From M3007 sp964646615 (GTDB lineage: Bacteria > Bacteroidota > Bacteroidia > Chitinophagales > Saprospiraceae), in assembly GCA_964646615.1 (NCBI GenBank), contig CAZYEV010000072.1, positions 1-64,000 of the forward strand: a DNA stretch of 64,000 nucleotides, given 5' to 3'. The position numbers and the translations under genes were made by a program. The notes below the pieces were generated by a model. That model had not been told where the DNA came from, made no database searches, and worked only from the letters and a program-made list of their open reading frames with translations. Shown here in pieces: positions 8,425 through 17,325 of the stretch; position 1 is the stretch's first letter, and every line of letters begins with the position of its first letter.

Positions 8425-9108
8425 CTATCTGCGCACTATCTCCAGCGCCTGAAAGGCCCGCTGCTGAGCGTCTTCCAATACGAGGATGTAGTTGCCCTTG
8501 GGCTGCCCGGCCAGCGAATAATACTGACCTGGTGCAGGAATGAAGCGCGCCACTTCGCGACCGTCTAAGGCCAGCACACGCACGGCGTGTACGTCGTCGG
8601 CGTTGGCCAGCCAGAAGCCGTCCGTTGTCGGGTTCGGATAGGCTTTGACCACCGCCGGCGGCAGCGGGTTGTTCGTATTCGACAGCGGCGAGGTGAACAG
8701 GAACGTAACCACCACGCTGTCAGCGGGCTGGTTTTCGTTGTTCAGCTTCAGCCGGATGACCGCCTCAGCGCCCAGGATGGTGTCGTAGTTGAGGAAGTGC
8801 ATGATGATGGTGCCCGACTGGTTGGGCTGCATGTCGAAGGTCTGTGTGCTGACAAAAGGCGTGTAGCACACATTGAGATCGCATACTTGCGACTGACAGC
8901 CGGGCGTGATTTTCACTTCCGTGCGCGTCCACCGGATGCGCTGCATCTGGCTGGTGCGATTGGTGATTTCAACGTGGCCCTCTACGTCTTGCTCGGTATG
9001 TGGGGCGATGGTCCACACCTCCGTAGCGCTGACGCGGAAAGTAGATTGCGCAAAAAGCGCTGAAGCGGGCAGGAGAAAGAGCGCAAGGCAGGTAGCAATG
9101 TGTTTCAT
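8425..9108 (-). CDS. secreted protein with T9SS sorting domain, function unknown
   Basis: A 227-residue exported protein: signal peptide 1-20 (MKHIATCLALFLLPASALFAQ), a middle domain of about 120 residues with paired cysteines (PGCQSQVCDLNVC), and a C-terminal T9SS type A sorting domain (AYPNPTTDGFWL ... PKGNYILVL). The middle has the look of an immunoglobulin-like beta sandwich (VEGHVEITNRTSQMQRIRWTR) but I do not recognise a family. The start at 9108 begins the signal peptide; the upstream extension overlaps the divergent promoter. It is divergent from the thioredoxin-like T9SS protein with only about 25 bp between the two -7 boxes, suggesting coordinated expression. Confidence 0.78.
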   Translation of the reverse strand: MKHIATCLALFLLPASALFAQSTFRVSATEVWTIAPHTEQDVEGHVEITNRTSQMQRIRWTRTEVKITPGCQSQVCDLNVCYTPFVSTQTFDMQPNQSGTIIMHFLNYDTILGAEAVIRLKLNNENQPADSVVVTFLFTSPLSNTNNPLPPAVVKAYPNPTTDGFWLANADDVHAVRVLALDGREVARFIPAPGQYYSLAGQPKGNYILVLEDAQQRAFQALEIVRR

Positions 9109-9147
9109 AAAATGTCCAGAATGAGCAATTGTGTGAAATAAACTGGA

Positions 9148-9155
9148 CAAAAGTA
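9148..9155 (-). promoter_or_regulatory. putative promoter -7 box, leftward
   Basis: TACTTTTG on the minus strand, 39 bp before the ATG at 9108. It forms a divergent pair with the box at 9180-9187. Confidence 0.5.
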
Positions 9156-9179
9156 GGGTATGGGGCGTTTTTGCGGAGG

Positions 9180-9187
9180 TATTTTTG
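9180..9187 (+). promoter_or_regulatory. putative promoter -7 box, rightward
   Basis: TATTTTTG matches TAnnTTTG and lies 49 bp before the preferred ATG at 9237. Confidence 0.5.
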
Positions 9188-9236
9188 TCGGCACTGAAAG
9201 ATAAAAATGCCGCTTTGTATGCTATTAGCACAAAAA

Positions 9237-10772
9237 ATGAGGGTTTGCCTGGCAGCTTTGGCATTTCCAATGCTGGTGCTGACGGCGGCACGCGCTCAAT
9301 CGCCCTTTGAGGCGGAAGGCTTCACAGCAACCGACTTGCAGGGGCGCACCTGGAAACTTGACAGCCTGCTCAATGCCGGCAAGAGCGTGGTGCTTCATTT
9401 CATGGCTACCCATTGTCTGCCCTGTTGGGCCTACCACCAGGGCAAGGCCCTGCAGATGCTCCACCAGCAACACGGGCCAGGCGGAACCGATAGGGTCAGG
9501 GTCTTCTTAGTCGAAAGCGACCCGGCTACCAACACCAGCTGCCTGAGCGGAATGTCGGGCTGCAACAACTTTACACCGGGCAACTGGGCCTCGGGCACAA
9601 CCTACCCTATCCTTAATGACCACAACATAGCTGCCCAATACGGCATCACCGAATACCCGGCGCTGGTGCTCATTTGTCCCACACGAAAAGGCTACGCCCT
9701 GCGCCTGATGAACGCCAGCGACCTGGCGGAACAAATAGAAACCTGCCCGGTCGCCTTCGGGCAATACAACGCCGCCCTCCTCGACCTGGAGCCGGGCACG
9801 CCCTGGAGCGATGTGTGCCGCTCCCTCGACCTGACACCGCGCATACGATTGGTCAATCTGGGCCAAAAACCACTCGTGCAGGCCACCGTGGGCATGTTCT
9901 GGAACGACACCCCGGCGCATACTATCGCCTGGCAGGGCCATCTGGACACCTATCATGAAACAACGCTGACGCTCGCCCCGCTAACGCGCCAGGAGGCCGG
10001 CACGCTGCGCGTGCAAATCCTGCAAATCAACACTGGCACTCCCGACGAAGACCCCTCGAACAACAGTCTATCTCTGCCTTTCCCGGCAGCACCGCACGAA
10101 CCGGGCATGGCTTTTCTGCTGAAAATCCGCACCGACCAGTTCGGTGCCGAAACCTACTGGGAACTGCGCAACGAACAGGGCCTGCTCCTCGACTTCGGAG
10201 GCAACCAGGCCGTCGGCCCCAATGGCGGCGGGCTGTTCCCGGCCATTGCCGGCGGCCCAGGCGCCTACGGCAACAATACCACCATCCACGACACCCTCTA
10301 TTTGCCCGAGCCGGGCTGCTATTCGCTCCACTTCGTGGATGCCTACGGCGACGGCATGTGCTGCGCTAACGGGCAGGGATACTTCCAGCTGTATCGGCTT
10401 CAGCACCCGCTGGAGGCGCCCATCCTTTCGGGCGGCACTTTCCAGGACTACGAACGCCGCCGCTTCAACACCGACCCGCGCGTGGGTGTGGCCCACCCCG
10501 ACGCCTCAGGACACGCCACAGCCCGCCTGTGGCCCAATCCTGCCACCGAAGTACTGAATGTGGAATTATCCTGGCCCGCAAGCGACCTTTTATGGGTGGA
10601 AATCACAAACCTGCTCGGCCAACGATTAGGCCTCGCGCAACAGCTGCAGGCAACCGCTGAAACGCCGCTCACAACTGCCATCGAAACCGGCATGCTGCCG
10701 GCGGGTGTGTACTGGCTTTGCGTGCGTGGCCAGCAGGAGACCTTCGCCCGCAAATTCATCATCGCCCGCTGA
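9237..10772 (+). CDS. secreted thioredoxin-fold protein with T9SS sorting domain
   Basis: A 511-residue exported protein. The signal peptide (MRVCLAALAFPMLVLTAARA) is followed by a thioredoxin/AhpC-TSA type domain with a redox CxxC motif (HFMATHCLPCWAYH, about residues 54-67) and the cis-Pro strand (ITEYPALVLICP). A middle beta domain follows, then a Cys-containing module with DAYGDGMCCANGQGYFQLY common in T9SS cargo, then a T9SS type A sorting domain (LWPNPATEVLNVEL ... PAGVYWLCVRG). It suggests a surface-exposed thiol oxidoreductase or metal/lectin-binding protein. An upstream in-frame ATG at 9207 is possible, but 9237 places the positive start of the signal peptide properly. Confidence 0.82.
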   Translation: MRVCLAALAFPMLVLTAARAQSPFEAEGFTATDLQGRTWKLDSLLNAGKSVVLHFMATHCLPCWAYHQGKALQMLHQQHGPGGTDRVRVFLVESDPATNTSCLSGMSGCNNFTPGNWASGTTYPILNDHNIAAQYGITEYPALVLICPTRKGYALRLMNASDLAEQIETCPVAFGQYNAALLDLEPGTPWSDVCRSLDLTPRIRLVNLGQKPLVQATVGMFWNDTPAHTIAWQGHLDTYHETTLTLAPLTRQEAGTLRVQILQINTGTPDEDPSNNSLSLPFPAAPHEPGMAFLLKIRTDQFGAETYWELRNEQGLLLDFGGNQAVGPNGGGLFPAIAGGPGAYGNNTTIHDTLYLPEPGCYSLHFVDAYGDGMCCANGQGYFQLYRLQHPLEAPILSGGTFQDYERRRFNTDPRVGVAHPDASGHATARLWPNPATEVLNVELSWPASDLLWVEITNLLGQRLGLAQQLQATAETPLTTAIETGMLPAGVYWLCVRGQQETFARKFIIAR

Positions 10773-10834
10773 GCGCAGTTGCAGTCTCGTCGGGAGCACC
10801 CGCTCCAGACGCCCTATTCCCCCCGCTTCGCCCT

Positions 10835-10842
10835 TACCTTTG
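10835..10842 (+). promoter_or_regulatory. putative promoter -7 box for thrB
   Basis: TACCTTTG downstream of the longest-ORF start (10779) and 63 bp before the GTG at 10905; this placement favours the later start. Confidence 0.55.
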
Positions 10843-10904
10843 CGCCTGACCGCCCTGGCGCTGCCGGGCTGGATTTTTTTTGGGGAATAAAACACCGTCT
10901 TATC

Positions 10905-11831
10905 GTGGGCATCAAAGTATTTGCACCGGCTTCTATCGGCAATGTAGGCGTGGGCTTCGACGTGTTGGGCCTGGCGCTGGAGCACCCGGGCGATGAGGTC
11001 ATTGCGCGCAAAAGCGCTACGCCCGGCTTGCGCATCACCAAGATCACTGGTCATGGCGGCAAGTTGCCCTACGCCGTTGAGGAAAATACGGCAGGCGTGG
11101 CAGCGCTGCGCCTGCTGGAGCATCTGGGCGCTACGGATGTAGGCATCGAACTGGAAATCCACAAGAAAATGCCGTTGGGCAGCGGTTTGGGCAGCAGCGC
11201 GGCCAGTGCGGCGGCGGCGGTGCTGGCGGTGAGCGAATTGCTGCGCACAGGCATGAGCAAGCGCGAGCTGTTGCCCTTTGCCTGCCTGGGCGAGCAGGTG
11301 GCTTCTGGCGGCTTTCACGCCGACAACGTGGCGCCCTCGCTGCTGGGCGGCATCGTGTTGGTGTGCAACAACGACCCTCTGGACGTTCATCGCCTGCACG
11401 CACCCGCCGGGCTATATGCGGCGGTCGTTTACCCACACATCCAGGTGCTCACGCGCGAAGCGCGGGCTGTACTCAGCCCCAACGTATCGCTGCACCACCA
11501 CGTGCGGCAAAGTGCCTACCTGGCCGGCTTCGTCGTCGGCTGTTTCACGTCCGACCTCGACCTTATCGGGCGCTGCCTGCGAGATGTCGTCATCGAACCG
11601 CAGCGGGCACACCTCATCCCGGGCTTTTATGACGTGAAAGCCGCCGCTTTGGAGGCTGGCGCGCTGGGGTGTAGCATTTCCGGCGCCGGGCCGTCGGTCT
11701 TCGCCCTGTGTTCCAATAGCCTCATCGCCGAAAACGCCGGTGCCGGTATGCAAGAGGCCTTCCGGCAGCAGGGCATCGCCAGCGACCTGTACCTGTCCAA
11801 AGTAAATCCGGAAGGAGCCGTCGTGTGCTGA
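10905..11831 (+). CDS. thrB: homoserine kinase
   Basis: Phosphorylates L-homoserine with ATP in threonine biosynthesis. GHMP kinase fold: N-terminal VFAPASIGNVGVGFDVLGLA, the ATP-binding motif MPLGSGLGSSAASAAAAV near residue 88, and the third motif GCSISGAGPSVFALC near the end. Starting at the GTG at 10905 gives 308 residues, the usual length, and places the start after the promoter box; an ATG at 10779 would add 42 residues of no family character. thrA and thrC are not in the window, so the threonine genes are not clustered here. Confidence 0.93.
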   Translation: MGIKVFAPASIGNVGVGFDVLGLALEHPGDEVIARKSATPGLRITKITGHGGKLPYAVEENTAGVAALRLLEHLGATDVGIELEIHKKMPLGSGLGSSAASAAAAVLAVSELLRTGMSKRELLPFACLGEQVASGGFHADNVAPSLLGGIVLVCNNDPLDVHRLHAPAGLYAAVVYPHIQVLTREARAVLSPNVSLHHHVRQSAYLAGFVVGCFTSDLDLIGRCLRDVVIEPQRAHLIPGFYDVKAAALEAGALGCSISGAGPSVFALCSNSLIAENAGAGMQEAFRQQGIASDLYLSKVNPEGAVVC

Positions 11832-11901
11832 AAACGCCCCCGAAATCATAGCCTACAAAGGCGGGATGAAAAAACCATCGCCGGGCCGCTAAGTGATTTT
11901 G

Positions 11902-11909
11902 TAATTTTG
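11902..11909 (+). promoter_or_regulatory. putative promoter -7 box
   Basis: TAATTTTG (TAnnTTTG) 85 bp before the ATG at 11994, in an otherwise gene-free 160-bp gap. Confidence 0.4.
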
Positions 11910-11993
11910 GGCCGATTATTGCTGCTTTTCAGCCGTTACTCCGGCTTTTGTTACTGAAAAGCCTTTTTTGAAGTTCACCAACCACGTCCCTCC

Positions 11994-13205
11994 ATGAGCA
12001 GATTACTACACCTTTTTCCCCTGGCCCTTTTTGGCTTTTGGGCATTCATGCCCCTGGTCGCCTCTGCTGCCACGAAAACCGAACAGGTGGAGCAGTATTT
12101 GGGCACCGAACGCTACAAGCGCGAGCGCCCGGTAGGCATTGTGAAATTCGTCTTTCAGCGCGCTGTGCTCAAGCGCCAGGGCGACGGCAAAAAGACCTAC
12201 GAGCAGCTCCTTACCGGCGAGCCGGGATTCTCCAACCGCGATAACGCTGGCCGGTTGAAGGCCATTCAAATTGTCCACAACGGCGAGACCATCGTGGTAG
12301 AGCCAGAGTCCGTTCGGCTGGCGCGCAAAAAGGAGCAGGAAGAGGCTGCCGCGCGCGCCCGAGAGGAGCGACGCAACAAAAAGCAAAACACAGCGCCCCC
12401 TTCCGCCACAAAGGCTGAAAGGGCTGCTGCGGTACCTCGGCTGGAGAAACCGACCGCTGCAACGCCGCGCGCCGGAAAGCTCGCCGCCGAGCGCCCCGTC
12501 GAAAAGCCTACAGAAGTATCGGCGCCCTCAGCGACACGCGCCAAACCCCTGCGCCCCGCCGGCGATAAGCGCGAAACGCCGCCCGCGGCAACACCGCCCG
12601 CAGCGGAACGGACGCCCAAAGGCGCCATGGCCGACCCAACACCGGTTACGTATAGCGCCCCCTCAGCGGCGGAGGCCGCGCCCCTGCTCATCAGCGACCC
12701 CGTGCGCCCGCGTCAAAACATACCGCCTCGCCCCGGCTCCGAAAACAAAGGCATCAGCCTGCCCGACTCCCTGACGGTGGTGCGCAACATCGAGGAAGCC
12801 AAAGAGCAGATCACCACCTGGAAAGGCCGCCTGTGGCAAACCATCAAGCCGGCCTGGGAATTTGTCATGTGGCTGTTCAGCAGCCTCATCGTCATCCTGA
12901 TCTGCTTTGCGGGCATCTGCCGCTATGTGGCCAAAACAGCCGCTTCGGAAAGCCTCATCAGCGCATACGGGCGCATCATTGTGGGGCGCTGGATCGTGTC
13001 GGCTCACCAGAATGCGGCAGCCATGCTGCTGGTCATCACCTGGATCATTGCCATCGTGCTGCTGCTCGATGTGTTCATGTGGTTAGTCTATCTGAACCTG
13101 CCCATCTGGACGCTGCTCATCATCTGGTTCCCGGCGCTGTGGGTGGCTGAAAAGATCACCAGCTGGATTGTGCCCAACATCCCCATCGCCGACGGGCGGC
13201 ACTGA
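11994..13205 (+). CDS. unknown membrane protein with signal peptide and Pro/Ala-rich linker
   Basis: A 403-residue protein I do not recognise. It has a signal peptide (1-25, ending VASAA), a charged domain to about residue 130 (QYLGTERYKRERPVGIVKFV, then a Lys/Arg/Glu-rich helix), a low-complexity Pro/Ala/Thr linker at about 130-240, and a C-terminal membrane region with three helices near 290-312, 341-362 and 367-388. The polarity is unusual: periplasmic domain first, then a polytopic anchor. It is followed 52 bp later by an Omp85 gene on the same strand with no promoter box between, so the two are probably cotranscribed; a role in envelope assembly is only inference. Confidence 0.72.
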   Translation: MSRLLHLFPLALFGFWAFMPLVASAATKTEQVEQYLGTERYKRERPVGIVKFVFQRAVLKRQGDGKKTYEQLLTGEPGFSNRDNAGRLKAIQIVHNGETIVVEPESVRLARKKEQEEAAARAREERRNKKQNTAPPSATKAERAAAVPRLEKPTAATPRAGKLAAERPVEKPTEVSAPSATRAKPLRPAGDKRETPPAATPPAAERTPKGAMADPTPVTYSAPSAAEAAPLLISDPVRPRQNIPPRPGSENKGISLPDSLTVVRNIEEAKEQITTWKGRLWQTIKPAWEFVMWLFSSLIVILICFAGICRYVAKTAASESLISAYGRIIVGRWIVSAHQNAAAMLLVITWIIAIVLLLDVFMWLVYLNLPIWTLLIIWFPALWVAEKITSWIVPNIPIADGRH

Positions 13206-13257
13206 GCAGACAACGCCCATCCAACCCACCAGGGCTGCGTGGCGTCTTGAACGCGCC

Positions 13258-15102
13258 ATGCGCGAGATGTTGTTTTGCTGCTGGGGCATGAGCCTCTGCT
13301 TGCTGGCCAACGCGCCAACAAGCGCTGCCCAACGTGCCCGGTTGCACCTGTACGGCCTGCCGCACGAACTGGACGCCGCCGAGCGGGTATTGCCCGGCCA
13401 GCAAACTGTTCGTATAGCCCCCGACACCCTATTAGTGGGCGCTGCCGATTCCGCGGCCCTTCGCACAGCGCTGGGTCAGGCGCTGACACGCTGGCACGGG
13501 GATGCCTACCTGCTGGCCTCGGTGGACGACTGGACGGCCCTTTCTGACAGCACAGCCAGGGCACACCTGCACCTGGGGCCACGCTTCCGCTGGGTGCAAT
13601 TGCGCCTGCCCGAAGCCGACCTGCGCTGGCTGGATGCCCTGGGCCTGCGCGAACGCCCTTCAGAAGGCGAACCGCTGCGCCCCGAACAGCTCGTGCGCTG
13701 GCAGCGGGCCTTGCTGGAGCGGGCCGAAAACCGCGGCTACCCGTTCGCCTCCGTGCGGTTGGACAGCGTGCTACTGCTGCCCGATGGCGGCGTATCGGCG
13801 CTGCTCACCCTGACGCGCGGGCCATTTATGGCTTTTGCCGAACCTAAAGTCAACGGCAACCTGCGGGTGTCGCCGCACTACCTGAGCCAGTTTCTGGGCA
13901 TTAAGCCCGGCGCTCCGTACAGCCGCGAGCGCGTGCTGCGCGTGCCTGACCGCCTGCGCACGCTGCTGTTTGCCCAACAAACCGAACCGCCCAGCGTCTC
14001 TTTCAGCGGCAACGAAGCCCGCCTCAACCTTTTTTTGGAAAAAAGGCGCGCCAGCCGCTTCGACCTCATCATCGGCTTGCTGCCCCAACCCAACGACCCG
14101 GCCGGGCGCATGCTCATCACCGGAGCGCTGCAAATGGCCTTGCTCGACGCCCTCAACAGCGGCGAACGCATCAGCCTCGAACTGGAACGCCTGCGGCCCG
14201 AAACCCAAAAACTCGACGCACAGGCAGCCTTCCCGTACCTCATGGGCACCCCTTTCGGCATCGAAGGCCGCTTCAACCTCTTCCGGCGCGACAGCACCTG
14301 GACCGACGCTCAGGGCGATGCGGGTGTGCAATACTTCTTCGACGGCATTGACTTCGTCAAGTTTTTTGGCGAAAGCCGAAGCCTGTCGCTGCAAAGTGTA
14401 GATACCCTGCGCGTACTGCAGACGCGCCAGCTGCCGCCCGTTCTGGACTTGCGCCAGCAGGGCGCCGGCATCGAATTGCTGCTTAACCGTCTGGATTACC
14501 GCTTCAACCCGCGCCAGGGGTGGGCCTTATGGCTACGCACGGCGGCGGGCTTCAGCCGGGTGCTGCCGAATGCCCTCATCGAAAACCTGCGCGACCCGGC
14601 TGACACGTCATTTCGCTTTTCGTCCCTCTACGACGGTCTCACGGAGCGCCGGGCCCGATATCAGGCCGACGCCCGCGCGGAGGTATTTGTACCGTTGGGC
14701 CTGCGCACCACAGCCCTGTTCCGACTGCGCGCGGGCGGCCTCTTTGCTGACGGGCGCCCTATCTTTGCCAACGAACAGTATCGCCTCGGCGGCCACAAAC
14801 TCCTGCGCGGCTTCGATGAGGAAACGGTCTTTGCCACGCGCTTCGCCGTCGCCACTGCCGAAGCACGCCTCCTCACCGGCCAAAATGCCTATTGGGCCGC
14901 CTTTGCCGACTTAGGCTACGTGGAAAACATCACCGACCGCAACCGCTTCTTCCTCCGGCCGTGGGGCATCGGCGCCGGCCTCAACGTCGAGACACAGGCC
15001 GGCATCTTTGGCATCAGCCTCGCCGTCGGCAAACGAGATGCCGGACAACCCTTCGACTGGCGCGCGCCGAAGTTTCATTTGGGGTACGTCAACCTGTTCT
15101 AA
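13258..15102 (+). CDS. Omp85/TamA-like outer-membrane assembly protein
   Basis: A 614-residue outer-membrane protein. After a signal peptide (cysteine-containing, ending SAAQ) come about 200 residues with POTRA-like segments (LVRWQRALLERAENRGYPFA and FMAFAEPKVNGNLRVSPHYL), then a ~370-residue beta-barrel. The Omp85 loop-6 region is visible as RLGGHKLLRGFDEETVFATR, and the protein ends in aromatic GYVNLF, a beta-signal. It is shorter than BamA (usually 750 or more residues) so a TamA-like or other accessory Omp85 is likelier. The start at 13258 (or 13267) begins the signal peptide; the open frame extends upstream into the preceding gene. Confidence 0.85.
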   Translation: MREMLFCCWGMSLCLLANAPTSAAQRARLHLYGLPHELDAAERVLPGQQTVRIAPDTLLVGAADSAALRTALGQALTRWHGDAYLLASVDDWTALSDSTARAHLHLGPRFRWVQLRLPEADLRWLDALGLRERPSEGEPLRPEQLVRWQRALLERAENRGYPFASVRLDSVLLLPDGGVSALLTLTRGPFMAFAEPKVNGNLRVSPHYLSQFLGIKPGAPYSRERVLRVPDRLRTLLFAQQTEPPSVSFSGNEARLNLFLEKRRASRFDLIIGLLPQPNDPAGRMLITGALQMALLDALNSGERISLELERLRPETQKLDAQAAFPYLMGTPFGIEGRFNLFRRDSTWTDAQGDAGVQYFFDGIDFVKFFGESRSLSLQSVDTLRVLQTRQLPPVLDLRQQGAGIELLLNRLDYRFNPRQGWALWLRTAAGFSRVLPNALIENLRDPADTSFRFSSLYDGLTERRARYQADARAEVFVPLGLRTTALFRLRAGGLFADGRPIFANEQYRLGGHKLLRGFDEETVFATRFAVATAEARLLTGQNAYWAAFADLGYVENITDRNRFFLRPWGIGAGLNVETQAGIFGISLAVGKRDAGQPFDWRAPKFHLGYVNLF

Positions 15103-15136
15103 AGCCTCGTGGCGCCTATGTCTCCGACAATACGGG

Positions 15137-15144
15137 CAAAGGTA
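15137..15144 (-). promoter_or_regulatory. orphan TACCTTTG box facing into the Omp85 gene
   Basis: TACCTTTG on the minus strand, immediately after the stop of the 68-residue gene. No leftward gene follows; a transcript would run antisense through the Omp85 coding region. It could be chance. Confidence 0.3.
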
Positions 15145-15148
15145 CAAG

Positions 15149-15355
15149 TTACACCGGCTGCTTGCGCATAGAAAAGCAGTTGCGATCCAGGGGCTCTGGT
15201 TGATGCGGGTCCAGGTTATAGGCTGCACAGATAAGGTACCACGCTGCGGCGAGGCGTTCGGCCGGTGGTCGGCTCAGCCAATAGCGCCGCTGATGAGTGG
15301 CTTGCTCGAGCGTCTGGATTTGAAAGGCCGTGCGGTCCAGGCGAAAGGGTGGCAT
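15149..15355 (-). CDS. small conserved protein with flanking LDRxxF motifs
   Basis: A 68-residue soluble protein. It reads LDRTAFQIQ at residues 6-14 and LDRNCFSMRK at 56-65, with a helical middle (AERLAAAWYLICAAYNLDP). I recall very similar short proteins recurring in Bacteroidota genomes, often near nucleotidyltransferase or toxin-antitoxin type genes, but the function is unknown and no partner is adjacent here. The longer reading frame to 15484 is rejected because TACATTTG at 15385-15392 lies inside it; the ATG at 15355 starts the conserved part. Confidence 0.72.
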   Translation of the reverse strand: MPPFRLDRTAFQIQTLEQATHQRRYWLSRPPAERLAAAWYLICAAYNLDPHQPEPLDRNCFSMRKQPV

Positions 15356-15384
15356 TGTTGTTCGACGAAGGTGAATCCGTGCCA

Positions 15385-15392
15385 CAAATGTA
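15385..15392 (-). promoter_or_regulatory. putative promoter -7 box for the 68-residue gene
   Basis: TACATTTG on the minus strand 29 bp before the ATG at 15355. Confidence 0.5.
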
Positions 15393-15654
15393 CGCCCTGA
15401 ATTGTAGAACGGCTCACAGCGCGGAAGAACATTTAGGGCGATGGCATTTGAAAGCCGACTTGATGCGAGGCTGCGGTGAGGCAAATGGCGGACAACTGCA
15501 GAGGGTGCGGGGGGCTGCAGAGGTGTTTTTCTCAGCGGCTATCCGCGTCGCTGGTGGGTACAGAACGGAAACGCCATGCTTTGAGCAGATGCCGGAAGGT
15601 GAAGCGCGTAGGGCACAGAGCGGCGCCCAAACGGCAAGCAGCGTTGGTCTTGTC

Positions 15655-17325
15655 TTACTGCCCAGCCTGATGCACGGAGCGCACCGCCCGTCCGGAGGGG
15701 TCGTTCAGGTTGCGGAACGACTCGTCCCAGGCCAGCGCCTCTGGGGTGGAACAGGCCACGGACGGTACGGAGGGCACGCAGGCTGCCGCCGCATCGGAGG
15801 GGAAGTGCTCGGCGAAGATGCTGCGGTAGTAGTACTCCTCCTTTGTCATGGGCGGATTGACCGGGAAGCGATAGTGCGCGTTGGCCAGTTCTTCGTCGGA
15901 CACAGCCTGCGCGGTTATTTGCTTGAGCGTGTCAATCCAGCTATAGCCTACCCCATCGGAGAACTGTTCCTTTTGCCGCCAGGCGATGTCGGGGTGCAGA
16001 ATGTCTTCGAAGGCTTTGCGCAACACCCATTTTTCGATGCGACCGTTGGCCGGGCGTTTGTCTTCGGGGTTGAGGCGCATGGCCACGTCCATAAATTCTT
16101 TGTCTAAGAAGGGCACGCGGCCTTCAACGCCCCAAGCGGCCAACGACTTGTTGGCGCGCAGGCAATCGTACAGGTGCAGTTTGCGCAGCTTGCGCACGGT
16201 CTCTTCGTGGAAGGCGCGCGCATGGGGGGCTTTGTGGAAGTAGAGGTACCCGCCGAAGATTTCGTCGGAGCCTTCGCCCGAAAGCACCATTTTGATGCCC
16301 ATGGCTTTAATGGCCCGGGCCATCAGGTACATGGGCGTGGAGGCGCGTACGGTGGTAACGTCGTAAGTTTCGATGTGGTAGATGACGTCGCGCAGGGCAT
16401 CCAGCCCTTCCTGAATGGTGAAGTGCACTTCGTGGTGCACGGTTTTGAGGTATTCGGCCATTTTGCGCGCGGCCGCCAGGTCAGGCGAGCCTTTCAGCCC
16501 TATGGCAAAGGAGTGCAGTTGAGGCCACCACGCTTCGCTGATGCTGCCCGTTTCGATGCGCCGGGGGGCATATTTTTTAGCAATCGCTGCAATGATGGAA
16601 GAGTCCAGTCCTCCTGAAAGCAAGACCCCATAAGGCACATCGGACATCAGCTGGCGCTCTACGGCGTGCTCGAGGGCGTAGCGCAAATCTGTGAGGCTCG
16701 TCGGGTTGTTCTGAACGGCCTCGTATTCATACCAGTCGCGCTCGTACCAGCGGCGCGGTTCTGGCCCTTCCGGGCTGTACAGGTAATGCCCTGGCGGGAA
16801 CTCCTTTATCTGGCGGCATACCCCTTCGAGGGCCTTGAGCTCGGAGGCGACATACACATTGCCGAAGGCATCCCAGCCCATGTAAAGCGGGATGATGCCG
16901 ATGTGGTCGCGTCCGATGAGGTAGGCGCCGGTCTCGGAGTCGTAGAGGGCGAAAGCGAAGATGCCGTTAAGGTCGTCCAGAAAATGAGGGCCTTTTTCGC
17001 GATACAGCGAGAGGATGACCTCGCAATCCGACTCCGTCTGGTACTCGTATCGGCCCTCGAACTGACGACGCAGGGCGCGGTGGTTATAGATTTCGCCGTT
17101 GACGGCCAGCACTTGTTTGCGGTCAGGAGAGTACAGCGGCTGTCCTCCGGAGATGGGGTCCACAATGGCCAGCCGCTCATGGGCCAGGATAGCCTGAGGG
17201 CAGGAAAAAACGCCGCTCCAATCGGGGCCGCGATGGCGCAATTTGCGCGACATACTCAACGCGCGCTCGCGCAAAATCGCCGGTTCAGCGCCTTTACCGC
17301 CGAAAATGCCTACAAATCCACACAT
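15655..17325 (-). CDS. asnB: asparagine synthase (glutamine-hydrolysing)
   Basis: Makes asparagine from aspartate, glutamine and ATP in the cytoplasm. The 556-residue protein starts MCGFVGIFGG, so removal of Met exposes the catalytic N-terminal cysteine of the class II glutaminase domain (about 1-190). The synthetase domain carries the PP-loop LLSGGLDSSIIAAI near residue 237 and GEGSDEIFGGYLYF. Length matches AsnB of E. coli type (about 554). The ATG at 17325 is mandatory because Cys must be residue 2; an upstream in-frame ATG at 17355 is rejected. The C-terminal ~45 residues beyond AEHFPSDAAAAC match the usual AsnB tail. Confidence 0.96.
   Translation of the reverse strand: MCGFVGIFGGKGAEPAILRERALSMSRKLRHRGPDWSGVFSCPQAILAHERLAIVDPISGGQPLYSPDRKQVLAVNGEIYNHRALRRQFEGRYEYQTESDCEVILSLYREKGPHFLDDLNGIFAFALYDSETGAYLIGRDHIGIIPLYMGWDAFGNVYVASELKALEGVCRQIKEFPPGHYLYSPEGPEPRRWYERDWYEYEAVQNNPTSLTDLRYALEHAVERQLMSDVPYGVLLSGGLDSSIIAAIAKKYAPRRIETGSISEAWWPQLHSFAIGLKGSPDLAAARKMAEYLKTVHHEVHFTIQEGLDALRDVIYHIETYDVTTVRASTPMYLMARAIKAMGIKMVLSGEGSDEIFGGYLYFHKAPHARAFHEETVRKLRKLHLYDCLRANKSLAAWGVEGRVPFLDKEFMDVAMRLNPEDKRPANGRIEKWVLRKAFEDILHPDIAWRQKEQFSDGVGYSWIDTLKQITAQAVSDEELANAHYRFPVNPPMTKEEYYYRSIFAEHFPSDAAAACVPSVPSVACSTPEALAWDESFRNLNDPSGRAVRSVHQAGQ

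Noticed and set aside
15356..15484. Upstream extension of the 68-residue gene
   Set aside because: It contains the promoter box and 43 residues without family character; the conserved part starts at 15355.
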